Below are positions 12,281 to 23,461 of a stretch of 64,000 nt of DNA, in pieces. Position 1 is the first letter of the stretch; each line of letters starts with the position of its first letter. The notes beneath the pieces were generated by a model. That model worked only from the letters and a program-made list of their open reading frames with translations, searched no databases and was not told where the DNA came from. Source of the DNA: Coptis chinensis (lineage: Eukaryota; Streptophyta; Magnoliopsida; Ranunculales; Ranunculaceae); assembly GCA_015680905.1 (NCBI GenBank), contig CM027381.1, forward strand, positions 1,670,001 to 1,734,000, read 5' to 3'. The position numbers were made by a program, and so were the translations under genes.

Positions 12281-12292
12281 AAGAGGGGGTGG
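12281..12292 (+). promoter_or_regulatory. Polypurine tract of the outer LTR element
   Basis: AAGAGGGGGTGG immediately precedes the LTR start TGTTTCGACC. It resembles the tract AAAGAGGGGGCAA of the element at 51842-51854. Confidence 0.8.
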
Positions 12293-12733
12293 TGTTTCGA
12301 CCCCACCTACGTGGCAAACGTCCATTGGTAGGAGTCTCCACTTTATTCATTTAATCAACAGGAAGTCCAATTTGCAATACCATGGATTGATGTACAAGGT
12401 CATTAACTCATGTGTCTAAGGTTGAACCTTAGCCACATTAATTTATGTCCAGATTTGTTTCGTATCAAAGAGATAATCATCAATTAAGAGTCATGATCAA
12501 TTACAATTACTTGAGCTATAATAAATCTCTACTTTACACATATAAATAAAAAACTACTTTTTCATACAGAACTACATTCTTGAGACTTGATCCCATCGAT
12601 AATTTGGGTACGTAGGCAACCGCAAGATACAGTCTCATCATTCTCCCGATCACCATCACTTTTCTAACTACTTTTCTACGTTCTTCATCTCTTTCGTCAC
12701 CACTTAGTGTTTTGATCATATTTGGTCGAGACA
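12293..12733 (+). repeat. 3' LTR of the outer element
   Basis: A 441-bp LTR starting TGTTTCGACC and ending GGTCGAGACA, with GGGTACGTAGGCA at 12606-12618. Followed directly by the target duplication CACAA. Confidence 0.85.
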
Positions 12734-13214
12734 CACAACTGAGGCATCAGTATTACAAACAAAGTTTTTTATTACACTATTGGACACTGAGCACAAAGTT
12801 GAGGATCCTGCTATGCTGGAATGAATCAGGCTTACCATCATCAACAACCTTCTGAAGTATCATCCAGAATGTAGTGAACATCTTGCTATGGGTGAGGCTT
12901 TTGGAATTAAAGCTCCAGAGAAGAAGGTGGATATTGCAACACACATACATGTTAAGGATGATGGACCCAAGAGGAGCTTGCTTTACATCAAGACAGCGGA
13001 TCGACCTGGATTGTTACTGGAAATTATTAAGATCATGGCTGATATCAATGTAAATGTGGAATCAACAGAGATTGACACAGAAGGTTTTGTAGCCAAAGAC
13101 ACATTTCATGTTAGTTACCAGGGAGCAACACTAAACACTTCATTATCACAGGTATTGATAAAATGTCTGCGCTATTACCTTCGAAGGCCTGAGACAGATG
13201 GGGAAAGCTACTAA
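12734..13214 (+). pseudogene. ACT-domain (ACR11/ACR12-like) gene copy, right fragment
   Basis: Continues the fragment at 3838-3905. From 12739 the frame reads TEASVLQTKFFIT, KVEDPAMLE, then TGA at 12822-12824 where Arg is expected, then [48 protein letters not shown] (start of the second ACT domain), [14 protein letters not shown], and the family C-terminus [16 protein letters not shown] before TAG-type termination at 13212. The 159 codons are uninterrupted by introns, a 430-bp 3' tail is followed by a run of 14 A at 13653-13666, and one stop is present. This fits a processed retrocopy. The alternative is a recently dead ordinary gene with large exons. Confidence 0.85.
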
Positions 13215-13666
13215 CCCTTCAAAGAAATAATCATTGTGTATTAGTGGGCATGTTCCTGGGATTTAGTTCACTGTACCAAAATAACATAAAAGAAATGTCA
13301 TTATAGTGAAGTTTGGTTGGTGGTTGAATTCTTTCTTGGGACTCATTGGAGGACTGCGAAAACACCTACTGACCACCAAGTGTTTCAAGAAGTTTCTACT
13401 GTTGCATTATGTAATATATTGGCCTTAACACGGTTTACAGGTCGGTAGTGTTATAGTTGGTGGATTTTTTCATCCAGCCACATTTTCTTTAGTGCTATAT
13501 ACATATCTTGGATACAATCAGGACTTAGGGTCAATCACACACACTTGGCTGAAAAGTGTTAGCACATTTCCTAAAGCCAATTTCGTATTGTGTTGCTAAT
13601 AGCTAAAAGACATCGTTATTCAATCTCTTTAGATCGAACATTTCTAATGTGCAAAAAAAAAAAAAA
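13215..13666 (+). other. 3' UTR-like tail and poly(A) tract of the ACR copy
   Basis: Non-coding sequence from the stop codon to a pure run of 14 A at 13653-13666. The position, about 440 bp after the stop, suits a reverse-transcribed poly(A) tail. No exact AATAAA precedes it. Confidence 0.5.
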
Positions 13667-13763
13667 CTTATTGAAGGGATACTATTAATAACTAAAGCTT
13701 AATAATAAACTACATATTCTGAAGTAAAAAATATAAGCACCTGCAAATCCATATGTTTGCAGC

Positions 13764-14189
13764 TAGGGCTGGCAATGGGTTGGGTAAGAACCGATACCCG
13801 ATCCGGTCCAAACTAATAAAAGCGGGTCTGGGATAGGTAGTTAGCATATTGGATCGGTTCTGGGTCAAATGAAAACCAGACTCTTATTGGACCGTTATGG
13901 GACTGATCCGATTAAAATTTTTAGTCTTATTCTTCATAATTTTCCTCCACCATATATTTCTATTACCGCAACATTGCAATTTTAAAGTTCCAAAATAAGA
14001 TATGCAAAATACATATGTAATATTACAATATGTTTTTTACATAATAAAAGATGGTTTCTATCTAAATGAAAATCCTCCCTTACAAATTTGGATTTCAAAT
14101 CATTCATTATGCCTTTTGGATTTGTGTACCTTGTGTTTGTGTTTAGCAAAAAAAAATATTTAATATTTGTATAACGAAAATTAGGATCC

Positions 14190-14221
<32 letters not shown>

Positions 14222-14419
14222 CGGTTCACCGGTTGAAATTGAGTTTATTGGTTCGGAACGGATCGGATTTGAAATAAAAAAAAAGTTTTCGGTTCGGTTC
14301 TAGTTCTCTAACTCAAATATCCATTCAGGTCCGGTCCGGTTCTGGATCTGTATTGTTGAAAAACGGATCGATTTTGGATTTGCATATATCCGGACCGATC
14401 CAACCCATTGCCAACCCTA
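13764..14419. mobile_element. hAT-type MITE
   Basis: A 656-bp element with terminal inverted repeats TAGGGCTGGCAATGGGTTGG at the left and the complement (CCAACCCATTGCCAACCCTA) at the right, differing at one position. A perfect 8-bp target duplication TTTGCAGC lies at 13756-13763 and 14420-14427, diagnostic of hAT transposition. The interior has ACCGG/CGGATCGG-rich inverted stretches and a 24-bp A run near 14198-14221; no protein is encoded. Confidence 0.9.
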
Positions 14420-14427
14420 TTTGCAGC

Positions 14428-15289
14428 AATATACTGTTAAAGCTGTAAACTGATGGAGACAAACTTAGTCCAGGATGTTGAACTACCAAATTACATGATG
14501 AATAATTTCTCCCATAGTTGTAGTTAGAGATTGTTATTTTTATCCTCCAAGGTTTTTCACATGCAAGTGGAGTCGAATTGGGCACGTGTGATCCATGGAC
14601 ATCATAGGGTTCTCGAGGTATGTTGGATCCGCTTGCAACAATGAAAAATCCTGACTTCAGTCACATACGTAATATTGGAAAAGGAAGACAAATTAACTTC
14701 AACCACTACACTCACAAAGCAAACAGATATTCAGAGAAGACCCAAAACTCTGAAGTTTTTCTATCAAAAAGATAAAATAGATACGTATACTTCATTTGTG
14801 AAAATCAATTTGCGTAATTACAAAAATCGCAAAGGATGCCCAGATCTCGCAATAGCATTCAAAAAGGTCTTAAATTGTTATAGCTCTACAAAATGTAGTT
14901 AAGGAAATTAAAGTTGGGTTCCAAAATACAACCCTCATAAACAATCAAATAGAAAGTTCAAAGTTCAAGTCTAGAAACACGTACCTGTATAATTCACTTC
15001 TTTGCCATCAATATACGGTGCAACTGGAATGGGAGAAAGAGATAATTGATGTGCAAAATAAAATAAATGGAAGGGAACCACAATATGTAGAAGAACAGGA
15101 GCCGCAGCCACTTAATGGAATAGATTTCTCAAAGAGAAAAGAAGAAGACCGATGGGATAATGGAACAGATTTGTCAAAGAAAAAGAGAAGAAGACCGATG
15201 GGATAAACCTAGATTAATCATAAATGGGAACTACATGTTTCCACCATTGGGGAGAAATAATTGTCATAATGGCGAAAGTGAGAACCAAT
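14428..15289. other. Anonymous AT-rich DNA with a short repeat-borne ORF
   Basis: The only notable item is a 62-codon plus-strand frame at 15018-15206 with DVQNKINGREPQYVEEQEPQ. A similar frame (DVPNRTNGRKPKYGEEEEPQ) occurs at about 59630-59705. Within it a 48-bp unit encoding DFSKRKEEDRWDNG / DLSKKKRRRPMG is tandemly duplicated. The protein is not recognised. Confidence 0.3.
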
Positions 15290-15480
15290 TTCACAATTAA
15301 GACATTTAATTAATTCCTAAACCAACATGGCTAGAATGGTGACAGTGGAGAATTGAGAGGGAGACGGAAGTTTGGAGAACGATGGGTTTTTTCTGTTTAA
15401 TTTCACAATTAATAATCTAGTTAATTTCTAATCCAACTCACGAGCTGTCCTGGCACTTGTCTTGACCCTCGATTATGCGC
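15290..15480. repeat. Dispersed repeat copy 1
   Basis: Contains TTTCACAATTAA and TAATTTCTAATCCAACTCAC, followed by GGCACTTGTCTTGACCCTCGAT. The same sequence of blocks recurs at about 19280, 20335, 54190, 57790 and 60080, always in this orientation. Confidence 0.6.
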
Positions 15481-18400
15481 GATATAAATGAAATAAATTT
15501 CTTATGGTTTCCATGCCATTAGCAAAAAGTATCCATAAGGCTTAACCCATCAAATACATCAGTAGCACTTTGAAAAGAAAATTTTGAATTATTTTTAAAC
15601 AACTACATCATGAAACTTTTTACACAGATTAAGTTTAAAGTACTTCATTTTTGTTAAAGAATAAATAAATTATTATAAAAAGACTTAACTTCAATAGCTA
15701 GCATCTATGAGTTGAAAACCATATGCAGAGATATATTGCTTCAATGTATGTATATATTCCCCCAAAGAACCGAACAGTGCAAAAGGAGGGCTGACGATGT
15801 ATTCTTACCTCTGCAAGCATTTAGGACTTTACGACATTCCAACATTTTATGGAAGCAAACTGCAACATTTATCCATATATAGCCTCCTTCAAAAAGCCTC
15901 AACATAAGCCATGAAATTAAAGAAGACCACATAAAATATGGTGCAACAAATGACCCTGCCAACCCACCCCAACCTAGCTTTACATAAGAACGACACCTGC
16001 TAATAAAAACAACCCATTAGGTGAAGTGTGTGACTATCATGGTTGGGTTCTTCGTTGTTCACATCATTGTCAGTGTTGGTTCCAACAAAATCTCCTCTAT
16101 ACTATGTTAAGTTCTTCTCGCACTATTGCCTCCTCAAAAATCATAAGACGAACCAAAATTACTGAATCAAAAAATACTTAATATAGGTATATTTCCTATT
16201 AGAATAGTGATACGAACCCTTCACTAATATCATCTTGAACACCTATAAATATCACTCACTATGCAATGTATTTCTTTTCAGCAGTAATTCAAATACTAAG
16301 TACATTATATATGTTGGTAATAAAACTGGAACAAAATTGCAATAACAAAAAAAATAGCTTAAATTTCCACTATCGACAACGTTTCAATGGAAGCTTAATT
16401 GTTCATAAATGTTAACGTAAACAACCATAACTTTCCAAAGAAACATAGAGATGCCAAGGTCAAAACTTTCCAAGTAATTTGTAAAATGTATTGAGAAGTG
16501 ATATGTGCAATTCAAGTGAAATTTATACAATGTCATACTGAGATTGGATAAAGAACACAATATAGTCCAACTCAACCACTACCCCTTTATAAAAAAAATA
16601 AGCCATTCACCCACAACAACACATATAATCCTTATTTGAATAAAGAGATATATATCATGTTAAAATAAAGATGACCTGCAAACAAACTCTAAGTTAAATT
16701 ATAATTAAACAATAAGAATATAACTTATTAACCACGTATGCAGTAGCTGCCAAATAAGGTTATTAGCAACCTTGGGAAAAAAGAGAAAATAAACAAGATC
16801 ATGTAAAGTTCACAACAATAAGGAGAAAATACGACAGTGGTAACCTCCCTTCAAAAGTCTATTTGGGGGATTCGAAAGGGCTACCACAATTTATAAAAAC
16901 AAAGCATTAGAACGGGGGATTATTACCTATGGATTCCCATATGGTCGTCAGGAGAGGGAGCAATGGAATGTGAATCAACCCCAAGTTTATCAGCATTCGC
17001 TTATATTCCCAACAGTCGAATCACTTTCATAACCAAATTTACCCCAATTGTTCAGATTAGTCAAAAAATGGCAGTTTCTAACCTGCGAAGGCATATATTC
17101 CAATCAACAATAGATAAAGTTGGTGCCAAACTGTAACATTATATAAAATGTAAGAAAATGGTGTAAGAGTGAACTTGAACAAACTGATGGAACTATGTTG
17201 AGGAAAATTTGAATAGAGCCAATACATGCATGAAGGTTAAAATCAGATGAATATAAATAATTGCTCTCAAAGGACCTGCATTTAAATTTTCTTTTGATGA
17301 GAAACTTACCAATTTAAGAGAGACGGGTGTAACGAACTGCATTTTCATTTTTCATTTGGATTTTCATTTAGAACCTTGATTCTTACGCTTAACCATCAAT
17401 TTAAATATGTTGCATAAACAAAATCTTAAAAGTGGTTAAGCAATAAGAAAATAAGATATCAAGTTCGTGATTTAATGACTGCGAGAAAATAAAAAACCCA
17501 AAGTGGTTAAGTTGGGTTACCTGGGCTTCGCAAGAAAAATTAACTCATTGTCTATCTTTGTACCTCTAGTCCCTCGCCTTCACAAACATGAGAACTTCTC
17601 CAAGCGCAGATGGCAATCATCCAGCCAATAGCTTGCTATTTGCTCGGCAAGTTGAAGAGTAAAACTTGGTTAACTAATAAGAAACAAAGTTGTTGACCTA
17701 ATCAATGTAGAAAGCAGATAGCCATAAACCATAACACTTACGAAGTCGTCTTTTCGATTTCTGTAACATGTTTTGATTCTCACTTACACCCGACATTAGA
17801 AGAATGTAGAAGATCTAGTAGAGAAAGTGTATAAATCCACGTAAACTACCTATATATAGTCATTAGCTTGCCAATACCTACAACATTTGCATATTAAATA
17901 AATATTGGAAATATCACTATTTTACTTCTCAACCAATTAAACGATGGGAAAATCTTATAAATGATCAAACATTTATGTTCACACTACATACATATGAAAT
18001 CTATTTTCTTTAAAATTCACAATAAACTCAAATTTAACTTGTGAAGTTGAACTCACCATTTTTTATGCTCTGAGAGCTCCGGGGGACGCTCTTGATTGAA
18101 GCATTCCGACATAGAAGCTCCAAACAGATCTTCAACTGGAAAATCTTCATATACAACTGAATATGCTAAAAAGTTTTTCTCAAACATTAATCCTAACAGT
18201 AGAGTTACTCAGGATTCTAAATTGGTGAAAAATGTAATAAACATATATAAAAGCTTGGAGTACGTTCCGAGAGATAGCAACATATTACCAATCTATAGTG
18301 AGAAGGAATTATGTTCACTATCAAATAAAATTTAATTATATTAGTTGTGGATTGTTAGAGCAAAGCCCTATCTATGAATGAAAGAACCTCATAGTACACT

Positions 18401-19279
18401 ATAATTCCATAAGTATCATATGAGACCTTTTAAGAGGAGGTGTGATCAAGATGCAGCTAATATGCCATGGTTACCTAACTCAAAAAAATAATAATAATAA
18501 AAGAAAGAAAAAAAGATAAAACTCCAACCATAAAGCCTTTACATCTCTTATCAAATGTTGTAGGAGAAGTACGTTGAAGGAAGCGACATGATCAGCAAAC
18601 TCACACTCTTCGGGAGCAGCAAGTGTTAAATTTCCTGAAATTGAAATAAATGGCCAAATCATATTACAAATTCATTGTTACGATTTTGTAACCAAATAAT
18701 CAACTGTAGGCATATTATTACTACCTAAGTGTGCTATGACACCAATTGCTTCCAATTTGATTTTTCTGAAATAGTAATTGATGGTATTGGTATAAATAAA
18801 TTCTTCTAAAATTTGTAGAGAGAAATGATAGCTACAAATACATATGAATGAATAGAGACAATTAGATGAAATCAATGAGTTTACCATAGTTCAGAAGTTG
18901 GTTAATCAATTTCCTACAGACTAAAGAGAGAATGTACAAACCTTTTTTTTCGACTGCGAAAGCTTTTCAGTTGGAGCAGGGTAATCAAAAACAAATATAA
19001 GATGTTGAATAGTGAAGATTGCTTACCAAGCGACACTATTGATCAATGGTCAGAGTATAAAGAGAGACCCACACGTTTTTATGAAGAACTATTGTGGTGT
19101 TGGCATCAGTGAAGAAGATCGACAACAACTTGGTCCTTTTAATTGGATCTTTGAGGTGTTAGAAAGAATATACAATGGAAGAAGCAGTTTGGAGAAGGCG
19201 AAGAGTTATTTTTCTAATTGTGCGGAGGCTATTAGAAATGAGAATTTCTCAGATTCTTCTAGAGAAATGAAGAGGTTTT
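15481..19279. other. AT-rich intergenic DNA, nothing recognised
   Basis: About 3.8 kb at low GC. I saw no protein domain, no terminal repeats, and no RNA gene. Short frames at 15741-15962 (minus, hydrophobic), 18096-18335 and 19012-19287 (plus) are not recognisable; the first could be an exon of a membrane protein, but there is no supporting neighbour exon. Confidence 0.4.
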
Positions 19280-19410
19280 CTTCATAATTTCACAATTATG
19301 AAGGTAATTAATTTCTAATCCAACTCACCGGCTATCATCGTGGCACTCGTCCCGACCCTCGATTTATACCCCCTGAAATTGAATCCCAGCCGCAAGTCAG
19401 GCAAAACAAG
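19280..19410. repeat. Dispersed repeat copy 2
   Basis: Carries TTTCACAATTATGAAGG, TAATTTCTAATCCAACTCAC, GGCACTCGTCCCGACCCTCG, ATTTATACCCCCTGAAATTG and AATCCCAGCCGCAAGTCAGG. On the minus strand GGGGGTATAAAT is a TATA-box-like motif. Confidence 0.65.
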
Positions 19411-19570
19411 CTAGTATTTATAGAAAGTACAAAAGTTAACATCTGTCAAGTCATAAAGGAATTATGATACCCATTCTGAAAAAAATTAATTAAGTACCTC
19501 TGGAAGATATCCTCCTCATAAGTGTCACCAATAGAAGAGAGCCAATTAATGTTGCAAATACTATCAGTAC

Positions 19571-20044
19571 CTATAACGTCTTTTGACCCTCCACTACCAC
19601 TTTCCTGTGCAGCAACTTTTGGGGCATAACCACTTTCATCAAACTTCCTTTGGCCAAATAACCAATTTGGGCTTTTGAGCTGTATTTCACTGCATTTGAT
19701 TTATATAATTTAGATAAAAGAAAAGGGAGAAAACACGCTATGTTTCTTTCTGAATCCCTACAACTTGGCATTAAAGAAGCTGACGCTGCATCAGGTGCCA
19801 TCCTAGAATTCCCTACAGAACTCCCTGCTTTCAAATTGGAATCATTGGAAAGTCTCACATTCCTTATTGAATTGCATGTTCTCTCAATTAGTTTATCAAA
19901 TGATGTAAGTTTCATTCGTGAGAAGTCTTCCCTACAGGTCGGAATTGGTGCAAGACTAATTCCTGTTCCTCCTAATGGTTTAGGTTCATCAGAGAAGCTA
20001 CAAAACAAAACAATAAGTAACATTAAAACCATACAACTAAGCAT
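19571..20044 (-). CDS. Hypothetical ORF, 157 aa, not recognised
   Basis: A minus-strand frame beginning MLSCMVLMLLIVLFCSF, so with a short hydrophobic N-terminus, then a Ser/Lys-rich remainder with two cysteines in CREDFSRM and CRDSERN contexts. It is the longest frame in the 14.4-20.5 kb stretch, but the opposite strand also stays open for 103 codons. No homologous copy or exon partner is visible nearby. I do not recognise it; it may be a captured fragment or chance. Confidence 0.2.
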   Translation of the reverse strand: MLSCMVLMLLIVLFCSFSDEPKPLGGTGISLAPIPTCREDFSRMKLTSFDKLIERTCNSIRNVRLSNDSNLKAGSSVGNSRMAPDAASASLMPSCRDSERNIACFLPFLLSKLYKSNAVKYSSKAQIGYLAKGSLMKVVMPQKLLHRKVVVEGQKTL

Positions 20045-20334
20045 AAGCTAACATCATAAGAGGAAAATTACAATTTATTCAATGATTTTGGGCACATAAT
20101 GGAGCATGTTCTTGCATGAGGAAGGGAATCCCCAATAGGTGGTAGTGGTGGTGGTGGTGGTAATGGTGATGCCGTTGTGGCATTTCAACAAAAATAGTTT
20201 CAGATTTTGAACCACCTTCTGCTGCACTCTAGGCTCAAGACAAACATGGCGGATGATCAAGAACTAAGGGTTTTGAAGGGAACGGGGTTAATTTTTTTTT
20301 CCAATTCGAGTGGTGGAGAAGCCTTAATGGCGAA

Positions 20335-20480
20335 AGTGATAACCAAGGGTTTGCACATGAAGGGATTTCACAATTAAGACATTTCATTAATTCCTAATCC
20401 AACGTGGCGTCATGGTTACCCTCGATTTATACCCCTTGAAATCAAGTCCCAGCCGCGAGTCAGGAAACCGAGCTATTTTG
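20335..20480. repeat. Dispersed repeat copy 3
   Basis: Carries TTTCACAATTAAGACATTTC, TTAATTCCTAATCCAACGTG, ACCCTCGATTTATACCCC and AAGTCCCAGCCGCGAGTCAG. Preceded by AATGGCGAAAGTGA, which also precedes copy 1. A (GGT)n run lies just upstream at about 20139-20160. Confidence 0.65.
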
Positions 20481-20570
20481 TTATATTGATATGTTATATC
20501 TTTACAAGATTTCCAAGAAGTCAAGTTATTTCAATCTTTTGGCAGTGAAGTGAAGTCAGGAAATAAATGT

Positions 20571-21000
20571 GGCGCTTGCGCCAATCTCCATTATCAATTA
20601 TTATCCACTATTATCCAATCTCCAATATCCATTATTATCCAATGGTAAAGTTCAAATATGGTAATTTCGTAGGAATTGAAACTGTAACTTTCCATTAGTA
20701 AAATTGTTACAGTAAAATTGGTACAGTAAATTTCCTGAGGTCAATTTGAAACGGTAACTTTCCAATGGTAAATTTCAAATATACTAATTTATAAAAAAAA
20801 ATTGTAATTGTTACAATCTAATAGTAAAATTGTTACAGTAAAATTGGTAAAGTTATTTTCCAACTGTAAATTTTTAATAGTAACTTTCTAACAGTAAATT
20901 TGTAACGGTAACTTTCTAATGGTAAAAACCATGAACTTATTCACAACATAATAATATCAACTATTTTATCCGAAAAAAAGTTCATGATTTGTGAAAATCT
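20571..21000. repeat. Degenerate short repeats GGTAACTTTC / GTAAAATTG
   Basis: A run of related 10-20 bp phrases: TTACAGTAAAATTGGTA (twice), GGTAACTTTCCAATGGTAAA, GTAACTTTCTAACAGTAAA, GGTAACTTTCTAATGGTAAA. TATTATCCA-type repeats occur at 20590-20640. It lies directly upstream of the Harbinger transposase ORF and may be the subterminal region of that element. Confidence 0.5.
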
Positions 21001-21112
21001 CATCCTCAAAAAAATTGGACCACAATTTTAGATTTTATTAGTCTATATAAACAAACCTAAGCATATACCATTCCACAAAGAACTTCTTACTTCGTTCATT
21101 ATTTTCTCTTTC

Positions 21113-21867
21113 TTGTATATGCTTAAGAAAAATGGCCTCTGGAACTGGTCCTTCTCATCATCATTTTCCAGCTCTTCTGATAATGAAGACAATGATGCTA
21201 TTAATCGAAGAAATCGTTTTCTTCAATTCTACCAACAAGATCAAGATTTTTTGGATACCACGGCTAATGGCATCCAAACAAATCTTGTTGCAGCAGTTGC
21301 TATCTATAATAATGCCATTCAACCAGAAAGGCCCCGTCTAGGGTCAGGACGCAAGTATTGTAACCGTAATAGAGCCATGGGCAATGCTCGTCTAAAGACT
21401 GATTACTTTGGTTCGAATCCCACATATGATGAATTAAAGGCATTTTCAACAATCGCAAACCGAATGAGTAGTCAGTTATTCTTAAGGATTAGGAGTCGCC
21501 TAAAGTAATATAGTGATGTTTGGAAGAAGAAATATGACGCAACTGGTAAAGTCGGATTGTCGTCTCATGGAAAAATGTTGTGTGTGTTGCAAACGATAGC
21601 TTACAGAACCCCAACTAATTTTATGGATCAATATTTCCTTATTGCTAAATCAACCATACTCTTATATGTAAAATTGTTCTGCCAACATATAGTGGAGGCA
21701 TTTGGTCCCGAATATTTGAGAGAAGCAAACCAATTTTCCTTTGAGACCAATTTTTGCAACTGTCCCACCATTTCGAAGACTGTAAGATACATGTGTCTCT
21801 TCATTTGGAACAATACGTTCATACGACATGGGATCGTACGATGTAATAGTAAGATTTGTATCCTCTG
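21113..21867 (+). pseudogene. Harbinger-type transposase, N-terminal half
   Basis: Plant Harbinger-family transposases are DDE nucleases acting with a Myb/SANT partner. The frame shows RKYCNRNRAMGNARLKTDYFGSNPTYDE, then MSSQLFLRIRSRLK and, after a TAA/TAG pair near 21507, a continuation YSDVWKKKYDATGKVGLS and YRTPTNFMDQYFLIAKST, LFCQHIVEAFGPEYLREA. These are the conserved N-terminal helices of the family, in order. The DDE catalytic region expected next is absent; unrelated sequence follows after about 21750. Upstream lies the repeat-rich tract 20571-21000. Broken and truncated. Confidence 0.75.
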
Positions 21868-23037
21868 AACGAGAAGAGATTTGTTTCACAACCTTTTTTC
21901 TACTCCTTGAACTCCAAAGTACACGCCCAAATCTGGACATTTTACTTGAAATCAACTTGAATTAAACAATGTACGTGAAGATATAATTTAACAATAATTC
22001 CACTAAACTAACGTGGTTAATTTCATGAGTCAAATACGAAACAAACAACACTAAGCTAACCTTATTAAATAAAGTTTCGTGAATTATCAATTTCTAAGCT
22101 AGCGTGTTTCGTGAGTAAAATTCAAAAAATAATGAAAATCTAATCCAATTCAAAAAGTAAATCAAAGAGTGAACGAATACATACAGTTCTAATACCTAAG
22201 ACAATAATAATGTATTTTTTCTTTTCCAGGCAATCTGGGTGTATTACTAATAAAATGATACCCAACTCCCAGCCACAAACAAATTTCAACACCCTTCAAT
22301 CTACATAATAATTATCAATGAAATAACAATAGAGTAAGCATAAGAATTCTTACCAAGTCAGTGAATGAACTCGCAATTGCCGCTTTTCTTCTGAAAGAAG
22401 TATCGCCTGTCAACTAGAGCTACTGAGTTGATCAATAGTTTGGAAATGAGTCAGCCATCCATCACCTTTGATTCTTCCTTCCTCAAAGTCCTAGCACCAC
22501 TTTCTTGTGTCAACTCTCGATCAAGCAAACTCTGCCATTTCAAAATTGAGCAAGAAAGAAAGGCGTGAGAATCTCTCAAAGAACTAGAATCGAAATCTAG
22601 CAAAAATATAGAAGAATTGTTGGTTATTGAATTGGAAGTGTTGGGGTACTCCTCATTCAGTGGTGGTGTTCACCAACTGTTGAGTGGAGGGGAAGTGGCG
22701 CTAATTCATACATACTAAAAAGTTTTTGGGGCGAAATTGGTTGAGGAAGAAAGTGGGTTATGTTTAAGAGGGCGCAGGGGGCACTTTTGTCTTTGGCGAA
22801 ATTTGGGTTTCTATTTTACGCAATTTGAATAGGCGTAGAATGGTTTTTATTATTATTTTTTTGTTTTCATCTGCGTTGGTCGAAGTGGCGTTGAAAAAAA
22901 CGTGGGTTTCAAACCATGCTAGTTAAAGTGGCGTAGTATTTTTCAGACCATTGAATCAGCAAAACCCACTCTCTATCCGCAAAACACTGTTTTTTGGAGG
23001 AATATGGATGGAGAGTGCAAAGCCATTGGACTCAGCC
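21868..23037. other. Remainder of Harbinger-like element up to its right end
   Basis: No DDE domain is seen. From about 22680 the sequence contains repeated GGCG-containing phrases (AGTGGCGCTAATT, GTGGCGTTGAAAA, AGTGGCGTAGTA). It ends GCCATTGGACTCAGCC just before TAA at 23038-23040. The second copy of the adjoining duplication (24492) has unrelated sequence before its TAA, so a TAA-targeting element plausibly ends at 23037. Its left inverted repeat was not found. Confidence 0.4.
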
Positions 23038-23425
23038 TAAGACCTGCTATCAAAGGCCTTATTCCTTGTCCAGATTTTACTAATTCATGTTATAGGGAGT
23101 TGAGGGGGCAATACCGTTTTTTTTTCTAGCAGCGGCCCACCCGGTTTGTCCTAGACCCAAAATTAAGACCCACTTCTGTCCTATGGGCCCGTTCTCAAAT
23201 CTCAATTGATCAAAAAAACAAATGGGCTGAGAGCCATAGACCTAAAATAGCTCAATTCATAACTGACTTCAACTGGCCCTTAAAACCAGGAGGAGAAAGG
23301 GACGAAATTAAAGGAGAGCGAAAAGTGGTAACGGCAAGAGAAAGTATGGTGACAATGAGGGCTTCCATACGAAAGCTTAAGGAGTCAGAGGAAACGAAGG
23401 TGGAAAAGCTAGAAAATAAAAGAAA
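23038..23425 (+). repeat. Segmental duplication copy A: promoter and first exon
   Basis: Aligns along its length with 24492-24869 with small indels. Shared landmarks are TAAGACCTGCTATCA, TTGTCCTAGACCCAAAATTA, CCCACTTCTGTCCTATGGGC, GAGAGCGAAAAGTGGTA and the start codon context ATGGTGACAA. Confidence 0.85.
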
Positions 23426-23461
23426 GCTACGCATTGGATCTAAAGGTCAGCTTTGTCTATG
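23346..23461 (+). pseudogene. Duplicated first exon of the exonuclease-like gene
   Basis: Encodes MVTMRASIRKLKESEETKVE then KLENKRK, against MVTTRASKRKLKESEEAEVE in the intact gene at 24790. It then diverges and stops at 23459-23461, or splices at AAAG/GTCAGC (23445). No downstream exons follow before copy B begins, so this is an isolated, presumably dead promoter-plus-exon duplicate. Confidence 0.7.

Larger units (their letters stand above)
3906..12733 (+). mobile_element. LTR retrotransposon inserted in the ACR gene copy, carrying nested sequences
   Basis: Begins TGTTTCGACC at 3906 and ends GGTCGAGACA at 12733, an imperfect inverted pair. A perfect 5-bp target duplication CACAA flanks it (3901-3905 and 12734-12738), and the host reading frame closes exactly when the element is removed. 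The 3' LTR (12293-12733) is complete and preceded by a polypurine tract. The 5' LTR matches only to 4237. Inside are a vicilin fragment, a reverse copia element, and a T/C-rich 3' region (about 11640-12280) like that of other non-autonomous gypsy derivatives. No gag-pol of its own is visible, so it was either non-autonomous or lost its coding part. About a dozen substitutions separate the aligned 330 bp of LTR (hand count). Confidence 0.85.

Noticed and set aside
15741..15962. 73-codon minus frame with hydrophobic stretch (SFVAPYFMWSSLISWL)
   Set aside because: It looks faintly like a membrane-enzyme exon, but there is no flanking exon or second motif to support a family.
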